64,000 nucleotides of DNA from Ferrimonas sp. YFM. GTDB lineage: Bacteria; Pseudomonadota; Gammaproteobacteria; Enterobacterales; Shewanellaceae. Each line of letters begins with the position of its first letter. Position 1 is the first letter of the stretch. This document shows, piece by piece, positions 36,587-48,956 of this stretch. The notes beneath the pieces were generated by a model. That model did not search any database. It was not told the origin of the DNA and worked only from the letters and a program-made list of their open reading frames with translations. A program made the translations under genes and the position numbers. The stretch is taken from NCBI RefSeq assembly GCF_030296015.1, contig NZ_AP027368.1, forward strand, positions 248,001 through 312,000, read 5' to 3'.

Positions 36587-36611
36587 ACAAAAAGGGCCCG
36601 AATGGGCCCTT
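36587..36611 (-). terminator. Terminator of ccmI
   Basis: AAGGGCCC and GGGCCCTT pair across GAAT. On the minus strand a T run follows. A further imperfect ten-base-pair hairpin at 36626-36658 covers the ccmI stop codon. Confidence 0.8.
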
Positions 36612-36652
36612 GTTCATTTTTGGCGCAGTAAAACCTGAAGCTCGCTTCGGTT

Positions 36653-37900
36653 TTACTGAATCTGGGTGTCGATCACTACCTGAACGTCGCTGCCCAGGGC
36701 GGCACTGTCCAGTCGACCCACCAGGTCGCCAGGGGTGGCGCCCGGGTTGGAGTCGTGGTTCACCACCACCTCGATGGACACCGCCTGCTGGCTGCTGAGC
36801 AGCATCTCAGGGGTCATGGCGTCGCTGTCCTTGAGCACCACCAGAGTGGGCAGGTCAGACAGCTTCAGGCGCTTCACCGCCACCGGCATCATGCCGCCGC
36901 TGAGGGGGCGAGCCATCACCAGAACACTGGCACCGGGCTGAGCCTTGGCAGCCATGGCCTCGTCCAGAGAGACGGAAACATGGATGCTCTTGGCCTTGGC
37001 CTCCACATCCTTGTTCAGCTCGGGGTTGTCGACGCTGTCGGTACCCAGGAAGCTCTTGGCCTGCATGATGGCGGCCTGAATGGCGGAGCGGTCAAAGTCA
37101 TCGCGTGGGCTGGTGAGCAGGATCTCCCAGTGACGGATGGCATCTTCATAGTTTGCATTGAAGAAGGCGTCCATACCCAGCAACAGGCGGGTGGAGGGAT
37201 CCTTGAAGTCGCTTTCCAGGGCTTCTTTGATCACCGCGTCGATCTCTGGGGTCATCTTCTCACCGGCCAGGTAATACATGGCGGTGGCGCGGGGGCCCAG
37301 GAGTTCGGCGTGGCGGCCAACCAGCTCCATGACGGTATCGAAGGCGGCGACCGCCTTCTGGTACTGGCCACCGGAGATGTAGGCGTGACCCAGGGAGAAC
37401 CAGGCCTGGCTGTTGTCAGGCTCGTTCATCACTGTGCTTTCCATCTGAGCGATGCGCATCTGCTGCATCTGCTCAGGGGTCATGCCCTGGTGAGGGTTGG
37501 ATTGCTGTGCGGTTTCGGGGCGAGCGTTCTGCCACTCGTCGAAACGGCCCAGTTCCATGTAGCTGTAGCCGGAGAGCACCAGGACGATGACGCTGATCAG
37601 CACCGGCCACAGAGGGCCACGGCTGTTGTCGGTGATGGCGGAGCTCTCCCCGTCATCCACGTCCTGCAGCAGGTTCATCTCCTGCTCCTGCTTGAGGGTT
37701 TCAAACTCCGCCTCGGTCAGGCGGCCCTCCTGCTTATCTACCTCCAGTTCGGCAATACGCTCGTTAAACAGTTTTACGTTGGTTTGCGTGCGTAGCTCAG
37801 TCTGCTGGGCCCCTTTTGCGGTACGTCGGAAAAAGGGCAGCCAAACCAAGAGCAGAGCCAGTGCGGTCAGTGCCGCGATTGCGATCCAAAAAGTCGTCAT
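36653..37900 (-). CDS. ccmI: Cytochrome c maturation protein CcmI
   Basis: CcmI holds apocytochrome c for haem ligation by CcmF and CcmH. The 415 residues have two membrane spans (about 5-24 and 97-115) around a cytoplasmic coiled loop. A periplasmic TPR domain follows (AWFSLGHAYISGGQYQKAVA, near 165-184), with a C-terminal beta-rich domain. It is transcribed away from ccmF, as a separate minus-strand unit. Family assignment rests on topology, TPR repeats and place. Confidence 0.92.
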   Translation of the reverse strand: MTTFWIAIAALTALALLLVWLPFFRRTAKGAQQTELRTQTNVKLFNERIAELEVDKQEGRLTEAEFETLKQEQEMNLLQDVDDGESSAITDNSRGPLWPVLISVIVLVLSGYSYMELGRFDEWQNARPETAQQSNPHQGMTPEQMQQMRIAQMESTVMNEPDNSQAWFSLGHAYISGGQYQKAVAAFDTVMELVGRHAELLGPRATAMYYLAGEKMTPEIDAVIKEALESDFKDPSTRLLLGMDAFFNANYEDAIRHWEILLTSPRDDFDRSAIQAAIMQAKSFLGTDSVDNPELNKDVEAKAKSIHVSVSLDEAMAAKAQPGASVLVMARPLSGGMMPVAVKRLKLSDLPTLVVLKDSDAMTPEMLLSSQQAVSIEVVVNHDSNPGATPGDLVGRLDSAALGSDVQVVIDTQIQ

Positions 37901-38303
37901 AGCTGCTTCTGTAGTCTGTGATGTGCGTAAGTCGTGGAGTGTTTCGCAGTCAGGGGCGCGTCACACCAACTTAAAAAATTTGCAGATGGATTATACGGCA
38001 ACCACGTTCAAGCGCCATAGCTGCATAAATCTGACCTTGGCGAAGCACCGCAATTGAGGTAGGGGTCACATAATGTAAATCTAATACAACAATGGCGGAA
38101 ACTTTTTGTAAGCTGCCTCGTCAAAGGCCACAGCACCGTCAGGGCATGCGCATGGCGCGTGGGTGTGAGCTACATCGTTTTAAGCGTGATTAAAGGCAGA
38201 CAAGCAGCGCAACTCTGCCTAAAATGGCGTCAATGAGCACTGTTCGGCTGAGCGAGTTGGGCGCGCAGCCGTATATGGATACATTCCCTCGCAGAGGTAA
38301 TTC
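37901..38303. other. 403-base non-coding gap between divergent ccmI and ccmF
   Basis: The gap must hold the promoters of both ccmI (minus) and ccmF (plus). I see a seven-base inverted repeat, AGGCAGA/TCTGCCT (38194-38220), and partial CRP-like half sites (TCACAT near 38067, TGTGAGC near 38164), but no convincing full promoter or small gene. It is less GC-rich than the neighbouring genes. Confidence 0.6.
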
Positions 38304-40268
38304 ATGGTTCCGGAACTAGGACATTACGCACTCATTATCGGCATGGCGTTCGCCGCCATCATGTCGATCGTCCCCTTAGTGGGCGTGGCAAGGCGAGACG
38401 CCTTCCTGGTGAGTTACAGCCGGCCTTTGGCATACGGCACTTTTCTCTTTATGGGTCTCGCGGTAGTGGCTTTGGGCTACGCCTTCGTTACCGACGATTT
38501 CTCCGTGGCCTATGTGGCGCACAACTCCAATAGCCACCTGCCGACGCCGTTCAAGATCGCCGCCATCTGGGGTGGTCATGAAGGTTCACTGCTGTTCTGG
38601 GTGTTCTCCATGGCAGTCTGGAGCGCCGCCGTTGCCCTGTTCAGTCGCAACCTGGACGACGCCTTCGTTGCCCGGGTGCTGGCGATCATGGGCATGGTGA
38701 CTCTGGGCTTCTGCCTGTTCATGTTGCTGACCTCCAGCCCATTCGAGCGCTTCCTGCCTGTGGTGCCTGCCGAGGGTCGCGACCTGAACCCCATGCTTCA
38801 GGACGTGGGCCTGATCTTCCACCCGCCCATGCTGTATCTGGGGTATGTAGGTTTCTCCGTGGCCTTCGCTTTCGCCATCGCGGCACTGCTGAGCGGTCGA
38901 CTGGACTCCGCCTGGGCCCGCTGGTCCCGCCCCTGGACCCTGGCCGCCTGGATCTTCCTGACCGGCGGTATCTCTCTGGGTTCCTGGTGGGCTTATTATG
39001 AGCTTGGCTGGGGTGGCTGGTGGTTCTGGGATCCGGTAGAGAACGCCTCCTTTATGCCCTGGCTGGTGGGCACCGCGTTATTGCACTCGCTGATTGTGAC
39101 CGAGAAGCGGGGCACCTTCCGTAACTGGACCATCCTGCTGGCGATCTTTACCTTCTCCCTCAGTCTGCTGGGTACCTTCCTGGTGCGTTCCGGCGTACTG
39201 ACTTCGGTGCACTCCTTTGCCGCTGACCCCACCCGGGGTATGGCGATTCTGGGCTTGCTGGGTCTGACCATCGGTGGTTCTCTGACCCTGTTCGCGGTCC
39301 GGGCGACCGAGTTTGCCAGCCCGGCCAAGTTTGAGCTGTTCTCCAAAGAGACCATGATGCTCGGCTGTAACATCCTGTTGGTGGTTGCCACAGGCTCTGT
39401 GCTGCTGGGGACTCTCTACCCACTGCTGGGCGATGCCCTGGGTCTGGGTAAGATCTCCGTAGGTCCTCCGTACTTCAACACCGTATTCAACCCCATAGTC
39501 CTGGTGCTCTTTGTGCTGATGGGCATAGGGCCGGTGATTCGATGGAAGAAAGCCAAAGATACCGAGACCCGTCAACTGATGGTGCCTGCGGCCGTGGCCC
39601 TGATTGCCGGTCTGGCGACGCCTTTCATCATCGACGGCAAGATGAACCTGTGGGTAAGCGCCGGTGTGGCCACCGCGGTGTGGATTGTGCTGACCCTGAT
39701 GCTGGATCTGTACAATAAGACCAGGGAGCCCAATGGTGGCTTCACCACCAAGCGTCTGAGCCGCAGCGTCTGGGGCATGCAGTTCGCTCACCTGGGTATC
39801 GCCATGGCGATCATCGGCGCGGCCATGGTGTCCCACTACGCGGAAGAGAAATCCGTGCGCATGGGCCCAGGTAAGAGCCATGAACTGGCGGGTTACACCT
39901 TCACCTATGAAGAGACCCGTATGGTCCAGGGCCCCAACTACACCGCAGAGCAGGGTCGCATCACTGTGATGCAGGATGGCGAGCTGGTGACCACCCTGTA
40001 CCCGGATCGTCGTAAGTACAATGTACGGACCATGGACATGACCGAAGCTGGCATCGACTGGGGCTTCTTCCGCGATCTGTACGTGACCATGGGTGATCCC
40101 CTGGATTCCACCGACTACGCCGTGCGCCTGAACTACAAGCCCATGGTGCGTTGGATCTGGTTTGGCAGTATTCTGATGATGATCGGCGGTACCCTGGCAG
40201 CGACCGATAAGCGAGCTCGCAGCCGTAAGAGTGCCCCAGTCAACGAAGCACAAGTGGCGACTGCCTGA
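38304..40268 (+). CDS. ccmF: Cytochrome c haem lyase subunit CcmF
   Basis: CcmF is the core of the haem ligase: it takes haem from CcmE, reduces it and attaches it to CXXCH thiols. The 654 residues have about 15 spans. The haem-handling tryptophan motif is WGGWWFWDPVENASFMPWL near 233-251, and conserved histidines occur in the flanking loops. The ATG at 38304 follows AGAGG. ccmG starts 15 bases after the stop. Confidence 0.97.
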   Translation: MVPELGHYALIIGMAFAAIMSIVPLVGVARRDAFLVSYSRPLAYGTFLFMGLAVVALGYAFVTDDFSVAYVAHNSNSHLPTPFKIAAIWGGHEGSLLFWVFSMAVWSAAVALFSRNLDDAFVARVLAIMGMVTLGFCLFMLLTSSPFERFLPVVPAEGRDLNPMLQDVGLIFHPPMLYLGYVGFSVAFAFAIAALLSGRLDSAWARWSRPWTLAAWIFLTGGISLGSWWAYYELGWGGWWFWDPVENASFMPWLVGTALLHSLIVTEKRGTFRNWTILLAIFTFSLSLLGTFLVRSGVLTSVHSFAADPTRGMAILGLLGLTIGGSLTLFAVRATEFASPAKFELFSKETMMLGCNILLVVATGSVLLGTLYPLLGDALGLGKISVGPPYFNTVFNPIVLVLFVLMGIGPVIRWKKAKDTETRQLMVPAAVALIAGLATPFIIDGKMNLWVSAGVATAVWIVLTLMLDLYNKTREPNGGFTTKRLSRSVWGMQFAHLGIAMAIIGAAMVSHYAEEKSVRMGPGKSHELAGYTFTYEETRMVQGPNYTAEQGRITVMQDGELVTTLYPDRRKYNVRTMDMTEAGIDWGFFRDLYVTMGDPLDSTDYAVRLNYKPMVRWIWFGSILMMIGGTLAATDKRARSRKSAPVNEAQVATA

Positions 40269-40283
40269 GGTTAGAGTAGAGCT

Positions 40284-40841
40284 ATGAAACGCGCGTTACT
40301 GTTTATCCCCCTGCTGATTTTCATCGGCATGGCGGTGTTCCTGTACAAGGGGTTGTTCCTCAACCCCAAGGAGCTGGATTCTGCCCTTGAGGGCAAGCCG
40401 GTTCCCACTTTCACCCTGGAGTCTCTGGAAGACGCCCAGGTCACCATCACCAACAAGGACCTTGAAGGTGAGGTGTATCTGCTGAATGTGTGGGCCACCT
40501 GGTGTCCCTCCTGTAAGTATGAGCACCCCTTCCTGAACAAGTTGTCCAGACAGGGTGCTATCCCTATCTACGGCATCAACTACCGGGATGAGCGTGGACT
40601 GGCTCTGCGCTATCTGGCCAACAGTGGTGATCCCTACACCAAGAACCTGTATGACCCAGAGGGTAAGCTGGGTCTGGATCTGGGTGTGTATGGTGCACCT
40701 GAAACCTTCGTGGTGGATCACAACGGGGTCGTTCGCTATCGCTTTGCCGGTGTCCTCGGCCCGCAGAACTGGGCTGAGACCTTTATGCCGATGATCAGCG
40801 AGCTGCGCCGTGAAGCGGCGGCCGCCAAGGGAGGTGCCTGA
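40284..40841 (+). CDS. ccmG: Thiol-disulfide oxidoreductase CcmG (DsbE)
   Basis: CcmG is a membrane-tethered thioredoxin-like reductant that keeps the cysteines of apocytochrome c or CcmH reduced. The 185 residues have an N-terminal anchor (4-22), active site WCPSC with Cys74 and Cys77, and the CcmG-specific GVYGAPETF loop. It shares one base with ccmH. Electrons would come from DsbD, which is not in this window. Confidence 0.97.
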   Translation: MKRALLFIPLLIFIGMAVFLYKGLFLNPKELDSALEGKPVPTFTLESLEDAQVTITNKDLEGEVYLLNVWATWCPSCKYEHPFLNKLSRQGAIPIYGINYRDERGLALRYLANSGDPYTKNLYDPEGKLGLDLGVYGAPETFVVDHNGVVRYRFAGVLGPQNWAETFMPMISELRREAAAAKGGA

Positions 40842-41323
40842 TGAAAGCTTTGTTGAAGTGGTTCTCCAGTGCCATCTGCCTGTTGCTGGTGGCGGGGGCG
40901 GTGCACGCCACCCCCATCGATACCTACGAGTTCAAGAGTGAGGAGAACAAGGAGCGTGGGCTGCAACTGGCCAATGAACTGCGTTGTCCCCAGTGTCAGA
41001 ACCAGAATCTGATCGACTCCAACTCCCCGGTTGCCCGTGACCTGCGCCTGAAGGTGTATGCCATGGTGGATGAGGGCAAGAGCAACGATGAGATCGTGAC
41101 CTTTATGACCGATCGCTATGGCGACTTCGTTCGCTACCGCCCCGCCTTCGACAACCGCACCCTGGTGCTGTGGCTGGGTCCGGTGGCCTTCGCCGTCGTC
41201 GGTCTGGGTGTGGGTCTGCTGTTCATCCGCGCTCAGCGCCAGAAGAGTGCCAAGGCAACGACGGCCATGACCGATGCCGATCGAGAGCGTCTGGCGAAGA
41301 TGCTCAAGGAGAAACAGGGCTGA
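40841..41323 (+). CDS. ccmH: Cytochrome c maturation protein CcmH
   Basis: CcmH reduces or holds the apocytochrome cysteines at the ligase. The protein has 160 residues, with a signal peptide (1-23), the redox motif LRCPQCQNQN (Cys49 and Cys52), a three-helix domain and one C-terminal span (about 106-127). It corresponds to the N-terminal domain of E. coli CcmH; the C-terminal TPR part is the separate ccmI gene. Its TGA overlaps the ATG of the next gene. Confidence 0.97.
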   Translation: MKALLKWFSSAICLLLVAGAVHATPIDTYEFKSEENKERGLQLANELRCPQCQNQNLIDSNSPVARDLRLKVYAMVDEGKSNDEIVTFMTDRYGDFVRYRPAFDNRTLVLWLGPVAFAVVGLGVGLLFIRAQRQKSAKATTAMTDADRERLAKMLKEKQG

Positions 41324-41859
41324 TGCGAGGCCTGATTCTTATGTTGGCGCTGCTTACGGGCAGCGCCTTCGGTTTTCCGGGAATGAACCAGGCTGGCGAC
41401 GACCCTGCGCTGCAGAGATTCGTTCAGCTCACCTTTCCTCAGGATCTGGACAGCATTGAGCTGAAGGATCTGGAGGGTGAGGCGGTAGAGTTGTCCATTT
41501 ATAAGGGGAAGGTGGTTGTCCTGAACCTTTGGGCGACCTGGTGTCCCCCCTGTGTTCGTGAGCTTCCCTCCCTGGCGCGATTCCGCGCCAAGCTGGAGAG
41601 TCAGGGCGCGGTGGTACTCCCGGTGGCCATCGATCGTGATCCCGCCGTGGTCGCCCCTTTCCTTAAGGAGCTTGGCCTGGAGTCCTTCTCCACCCTGTAT
41701 GACACCACCGACGCGGTGGGTCGGGTGTTGCCGACGGATCTGGTGCCCGCCACCTTTATCCTCAATGAGCAGGGACAACTGGTGGCCTTTGTCCGCAGCT
41801 TTGTGGATTGGGATAACCCCAAGGTGCAAAAGCTGGTCGAGACCTACCTCGGCGAATAG
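41323..41859 (+). CDS. TlpA/ResA-like periplasmic thioredoxin
   Basis: This 178-residue protein has a signal peptide (about 1-17) and a thioredoxin fold with active site WCPPC (Cys74 and Cys77) and cis-proline in VPATFI. The start ATG overlaps the ccmH stop (TGATG), so it is translationally coupled to the ccm genes. It is distinct from CcmG: it lacks the CcmG fingerprint and the membrane anchor looks cleavable. It probably handles cytochrome or CcmH thiols, but this is inference. A terminator follows at 41879. Confidence 0.85.
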   Translation: MRGLILMLALLTGSAFGFPGMNQAGDDPALQRFVQLTFPQDLDSIELKDLEGEAVELSIYKGKVVVLNLWATWCPPCVRELPSLARFRAKLESQGAVVLPVAIDRDPAVVAPFLKELGLESFSTLYDTTDAVGRVLPTDLVPATFILNEQGQLVAFVRSFVDWDNPKVQKLVETYLGE

Positions 41860-41878
41860 ATGGACGAAAAACACACTG

Positions 41879-41904
41879 AAAAGCACCCGAAAGGGTGCTT
41901 TTGT
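41879..41904 (+). terminator. Terminator of ccmFGH-thioredoxin
   Basis: AAAAGCACCC and GGGTGCTTTT form a perfect stem with a GAAA loop, 20 bases after the thioredoxin stop and just before the rRNA promoters. Confidence 0.93.
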
Positions 41905-41945
41905 CTATTAACTGTCCGCTCGATCGCAAATGATCCTTTTAGGGG

Positions 41946-41973
41946 TTGCCAAGAAAAAATCCCTCCCTATAAT
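41946..41973 (+). promoter_or_regulatory. rRNA operon promoter P1
   Basis: TTGCCA (41946-41951) and a perfect TATAAT (41968-41973) are 16 bases apart. They are followed by the GC-rich discriminator GCGCTCCTC, as in stringently controlled rrn P1 promoters. It lies about 400 bases before 16S. Confidence 0.85.
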
Positions 41974-42180
41974 GCGCTCCTCGTTGACCGGGCAAAAGCC
42001 GACAAGGCCGAAGCGAGATGGTTAACAAGGCGTCAGCCACTAAGAAAACACTGGGCCCGAGGGCTGTAGTCGATAACTTAAGTGGTGAAAACGGCGCTTA
42101 GCTTTCAATGAGGGCTCCAAGCCTTCATAAGTAAAGCGAAACGCCTCAAGCGGCAACTTGAAAAAGTTTGCAATTAGGGC

Positions 42181-42208
42181 TTGACGGCAACGGAGAGTCG
42201 CGTAGAAT
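42181..42208 (+). promoter_or_regulatory. rRNA operon promoter P2
   Basis: TTGACG (42181-42186) and TAGAAT (42203-42208) are 16 bases apart, again followed by a GCGCCTCC discriminator. P2 lies 235 bases downstream of P1. The sequence between the two holds no gene that I can see. Confidence 0.85.
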
Positions 42209-42233
42209 GCGCCTCCTGTCTCGATGAGAGACA

Positions 42234-42245
42234 CGCTCTTTAACA
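42234..42245 (+). promoter_or_regulatory. boxA antitermination site in the rRNA leader
   Basis: CGCTCTTTAACA differs from the boxA consensus TGCTCTTTAACA by one base. NusB-S10 binds this RNA to make polymerase resist Rho in the long rRNA transcript. Confidence 0.85.
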
Positions 42246-42251
42246 ATTAGT

Positions 42252-43975
<1,724 letters not shown>

Positions 43976-44157
43976 AAATCATCCCAAGGGGTGATTTTGG
44001 CGTTTTTGCTTTAGGCAAAAACTTGCTCTTTAACAATTTGGACAAGCTGATAATTTCTCGAGATATTTGCAATTTTTGCAAGTGCCTTGAATATCTGGCG
44101 ATAGATTAACGTATTGGTTGTGAAGCAATACGATTCCAAGACTTATTGGGGTTGTAT

Positions 44158-47043
<2,886 letters not shown>

Positions 47044-47132
47044 ACAACACCCAATGGGTTTTGATATCCCAGATATAGAAAGCGCTTGCGAGAATGCAAA
47101 CGAGAAACAGCTTGTGCGAATTGTTCCAAATT

Positions 47133-47250
47133 CGTCTGACGACCATAGCGCTGTGGTCCCACCTGATCCCATGCCGAACTCAGCAGTGAAACACAGTAGC
47201 GCCGATGGTAGTGTGGGAGTTCCCATGTGAGAGTAGGTCATCGTCAGGCA
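47133..47250 (+). rRNA. rrf: 5S ribosomal RNA
   Basis: The sequence aligns with E. coli 5S through CCATAGCGCTGTGGTCCCAC, CCATGCCGAACTCAG and GTGAGAGTAGG. The terminal stem pairs GTCTGACGA with TCGTCAGGC. Ends are accurate to one or two bases. Confidence 0.95.
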
Positions 47251-47261
47251 CCAATTCCTTG

Positions 47262-47300
47262 ATGTGAGAGTGCCAATCAGGTTCTTGCGTCAGGCACCAA
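47262..47300 (+). pseudogene. Relic of a 5S rRNA 3' end
   Basis: ATGTGAGAGT (47262-47271) and CGTCAGGCACCAA (47288-47300) repeat, in the same order, the 3' end and immediate flank of the 5S gene (47225-47234 and 47242-47254). The segment between them has diverged. It looks like a leftover of a duplicated 5S gene. Confidence 0.6.
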
Positions 47301-47310
47301 ATATCAGTGT

Positions 47311-47386
47311 GCTGATATAGCTCAGTTGGTAGAGCGCACCCTTGGTAAGGGTGAGGTCCCCAGTTCGACTCTGGGTATTAGCACCA
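47311..47386 (+). tRNA. tRNA-Thr (anticodon GGT), first copy
   Basis: The 76-base gene folds with acceptor GCTGATA/TATTAGC, a D loop with AGTTGGTA, anticodon stem CACCC/GGGTG around loop TTGGTAA, a T loop with TTCGACT, and encoded CCA. The anticodon GGT reads ACC and ACU threonine codons. It is downstream of 5S in the rRNA operon, like thrV in E. coli rrnD. Confidence 0.97.
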
Positions 47387-47393
47387 TTTATAC

Positions 47394-47420
47394 GGAACCC
47401 CGGCTCTACCGGGGTTTTCC
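47394..47420 (+). terminator. Hairpin between the two tRNA-Thr genes
   Basis: AACCCCGG and CCGGGGTT pair across CTCTA and are followed by TTTTCC, eight bases after the first tRNA. It has the form of a terminator, so the second tRNA may depend on readthrough or processing. Confidence 0.7.
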
Positions 47421-47446
47421 ATATCCGCATTGCGGACAACGAGTTT

Positions 47447-47522
47447 GCTGATATAGCTCAGTTGGTAGAGCGCACCCTTGGTAAGGGTGAGGTCCCCAGT
47501 TCGACTCTGGGTATTAGCACCA
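47447..47522 (+). tRNA. tRNA-Thr (anticodon GGT), second copy
   Basis: All 76 bases are identical to the first copy at 47311-47386, including the encoded CCA. The identity ends with the gene, since the flanks differ. It is the last gene of the rRNA operon. Confidence 0.97.
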
Positions 47523-47526
47523 GATT

Positions 47527-47557
47527 AAGCCCCGACCGAAAGGTCGGGGCTTTTTTG
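47527..47557 (+). terminator. Terminator of the rRNA operon
   Basis: AAGCCCCGACC and GGTCGGGGCTT form a perfect 11-base-pair stem with a GAAA loop and a T run, five bases after the second tRNA. Confidence 0.95.
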
Positions 47558-47630
47558 GTTTTATAGCCTTATCTTTCTGAAAATTAAGAACGCCTTCCCA
47601 GCTATTGCCATCCCCCTGCCGCTGCTCTAG

Positions 47631-47643
47631 TGTGAGTCTCACA
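47631..47643. promoter_or_regulatory. Palindrome before cinA
   Basis: TGTGAGTCTCACA is a perfect 13-base inverted repeat centred 18 bases before the cinA start and abutting its AAGGAGG ribosome-binding site. Its half sites resemble those of CRP, but the spacing is too short. It may be an operator or an mRNA hairpin. Confidence 0.4.
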
Positions 47644-47654
47644 AGGAGGAGCCT

Positions 47655-48956
47655 ATGAAGATTGAGATGATCTGCACCGGTGAAGAGGTGCTGTCCGGTC
47701 AAATTGTCGACACCAACGCCGCCTGGGTGGCCAACACTCTGATGGAGAGTGGCTATGAACTCAGTCGTAAGACTACGGTGGGAGACAGGCTGGAGGATCT
47801 GGTGGGGGCCTTTAAAGAGAGTGCTGCCCGGGCGGATCTGGTGATCGTCAATGGCGGTCTGGGGCCCACCAGTGATGATTTGAGCGCTGAAGCCGCCGCT
47901 CAGGCTCTGGGAGAGCCGCTGGTGATGTTCGATCAATGGCGCACCGTGATGGAGCAGATGTTTGCCGCCCGTGGCCGAACCATGACCTCGAGCAATTTGA
48001 AGCAGGCGATGTTGCCGGCATCGGCGGTGGTGGTGGACAACCCTGTGGGTACCGCCTGCGGCTTCAGAGTGAAGCTCGACGGTGCTTGGCTGTTCTTTAC
48101 CCCAGGTGTCCCCCATGAGCTGTTCCGCATGGTGCAGGAGCAACTGCTGCCTTTCCTGGTCGACCTTGACCCGCTCAATGGTGGATCGGTGAAGGTACAT
48201 AAACTGCTGACCCTGGGTCAGGCGGAATCCGCCATGGCCAATGACATCGATGATCTCTCCTTGCCTTGTCCTGAGGGGGTGACCATAGGTTACCGGGCGT
48301 CCATGCCCCATATCGAAGTGAAACTGTTCCACCGGACAAGGGTGGACGAAGCCCAGTGGCAGGCTTACCTGACCGAGGTGAAATCCGCACTGGGTGACTC
48401 CCTGGTGGGGGAGAACCAGAAGAGCATGGGGGAGATCGTCCACAGCCTGCTGGTGGAGCGCGGAGAGACCCTGGCTCTGGCCGAGTCCTGTACCGGCGGC
48501 ATGGTGGCGGATCAGCTGGTGACTCTGGCGGGAAGTTCGGCTTATCTGCTGGGCTCCCTGGTGACCTACAGCAACAGCGCCAAGCAGTCTCAATGTGGCG
48601 TTCAGGCCGAGACTCTTGAGCAGTTCGGTGCGGTCTCTCTGGAGACGGTGACGGAGATGGCCCAGGGCGCCCGACGGGCGCTGGGCAGTGATTTCGGAGT
48701 CAGCATCAGTGGCATCGCCGGCCCTGACGGGGGCACAGAGGAGAAGCCGGTTGGCACCGTGTGTTTCTGTGTCTGCAGTGACCAGGGCCACTGGAGCCAG
48801 ACCCTGGCATTCGGCAGTGGCGCCAACCGCTCCCGCACTCTGGTGCGTAAGCTGTCATCGGCGGTGGCTCTGGATATGCTCAGGCGCCACATTCTGGGAC
48901 TGGAGCCTGTTGCCGACTACCCCTTCCTGAAACGGGTCGAATCCAGAGCCGGCTAG
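47655..48956 (+). CDS. cinA: CinA family nicotinamide-nucleotide protein (COG1058 domain plus PncC deamidase)
   Basis: The 433 residues combine an N-terminal MoaB/COG1058-like domain (1 to about 170, ICTGEEVLSGQIVDTN), an ADP-ribose pyrophosphatase domain in characterised members, with a C-terminal PncC domain (about 270-425, ALAESCTGGMVADQL and SGIAGPDGGTEEKPVGTV). PncC hydrolyses nicotinamide mononucleotide to nicotinate mononucleotide, recycling NAD. A strong AAGGAGG lies six bases before the ATG. It converges on the lipoprotein gene, and their stop codons overlap by four bases. Confidence 0.95.
   Translation: MKIEMICTGEEVLSGQIVDTNAAWVANTLMESGYELSRKTTVGDRLEDLVGAFKESAARADLVIVNGGLGPTSDDLSAEAAAQALGEPLVMFDQWRTVMEQMFAARGRTMTSSNLKQAMLPASAVVVDNPVGTACGFRVKLDGAWLFFTPGVPHELFRMVQEQLLPFLVDLDPLNGGSVKVHKLLTLGQAESAMANDIDDLSLPCPEGVTIGYRASMPHIEVKLFHRTRVDEAQWQAYLTEVKSALGDSLVGENQKSMGEIVHSLLVERGETLALAESCTGGMVADQLVTLAGSSAYLLGSLVTYSNSAKQSQCGVQAETLEQFGAVSLETVTEMAQGARRALGSDFGVSISGIAGPDGGTEEKPVGTVCFCVCSDQGHWSQTLAFGSGANRSRTLVRKLSSAVALDMLRRHILGLEPVADYPFLKRVESRAG

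Noticed and set aside
38055-38080. Possible CRP site before ccmF
   Set aside because: Only one half site (TCACA) is good; the other half does not match at the needed spacing, so I list it only as a partial motif in the gap.
47342-47566. 74-codon open frame across the two tRNA-Thr genes
   Set aside because: It translates tRNA sequence twice and the terminator; its internal repeats come from the tRNA duplication.
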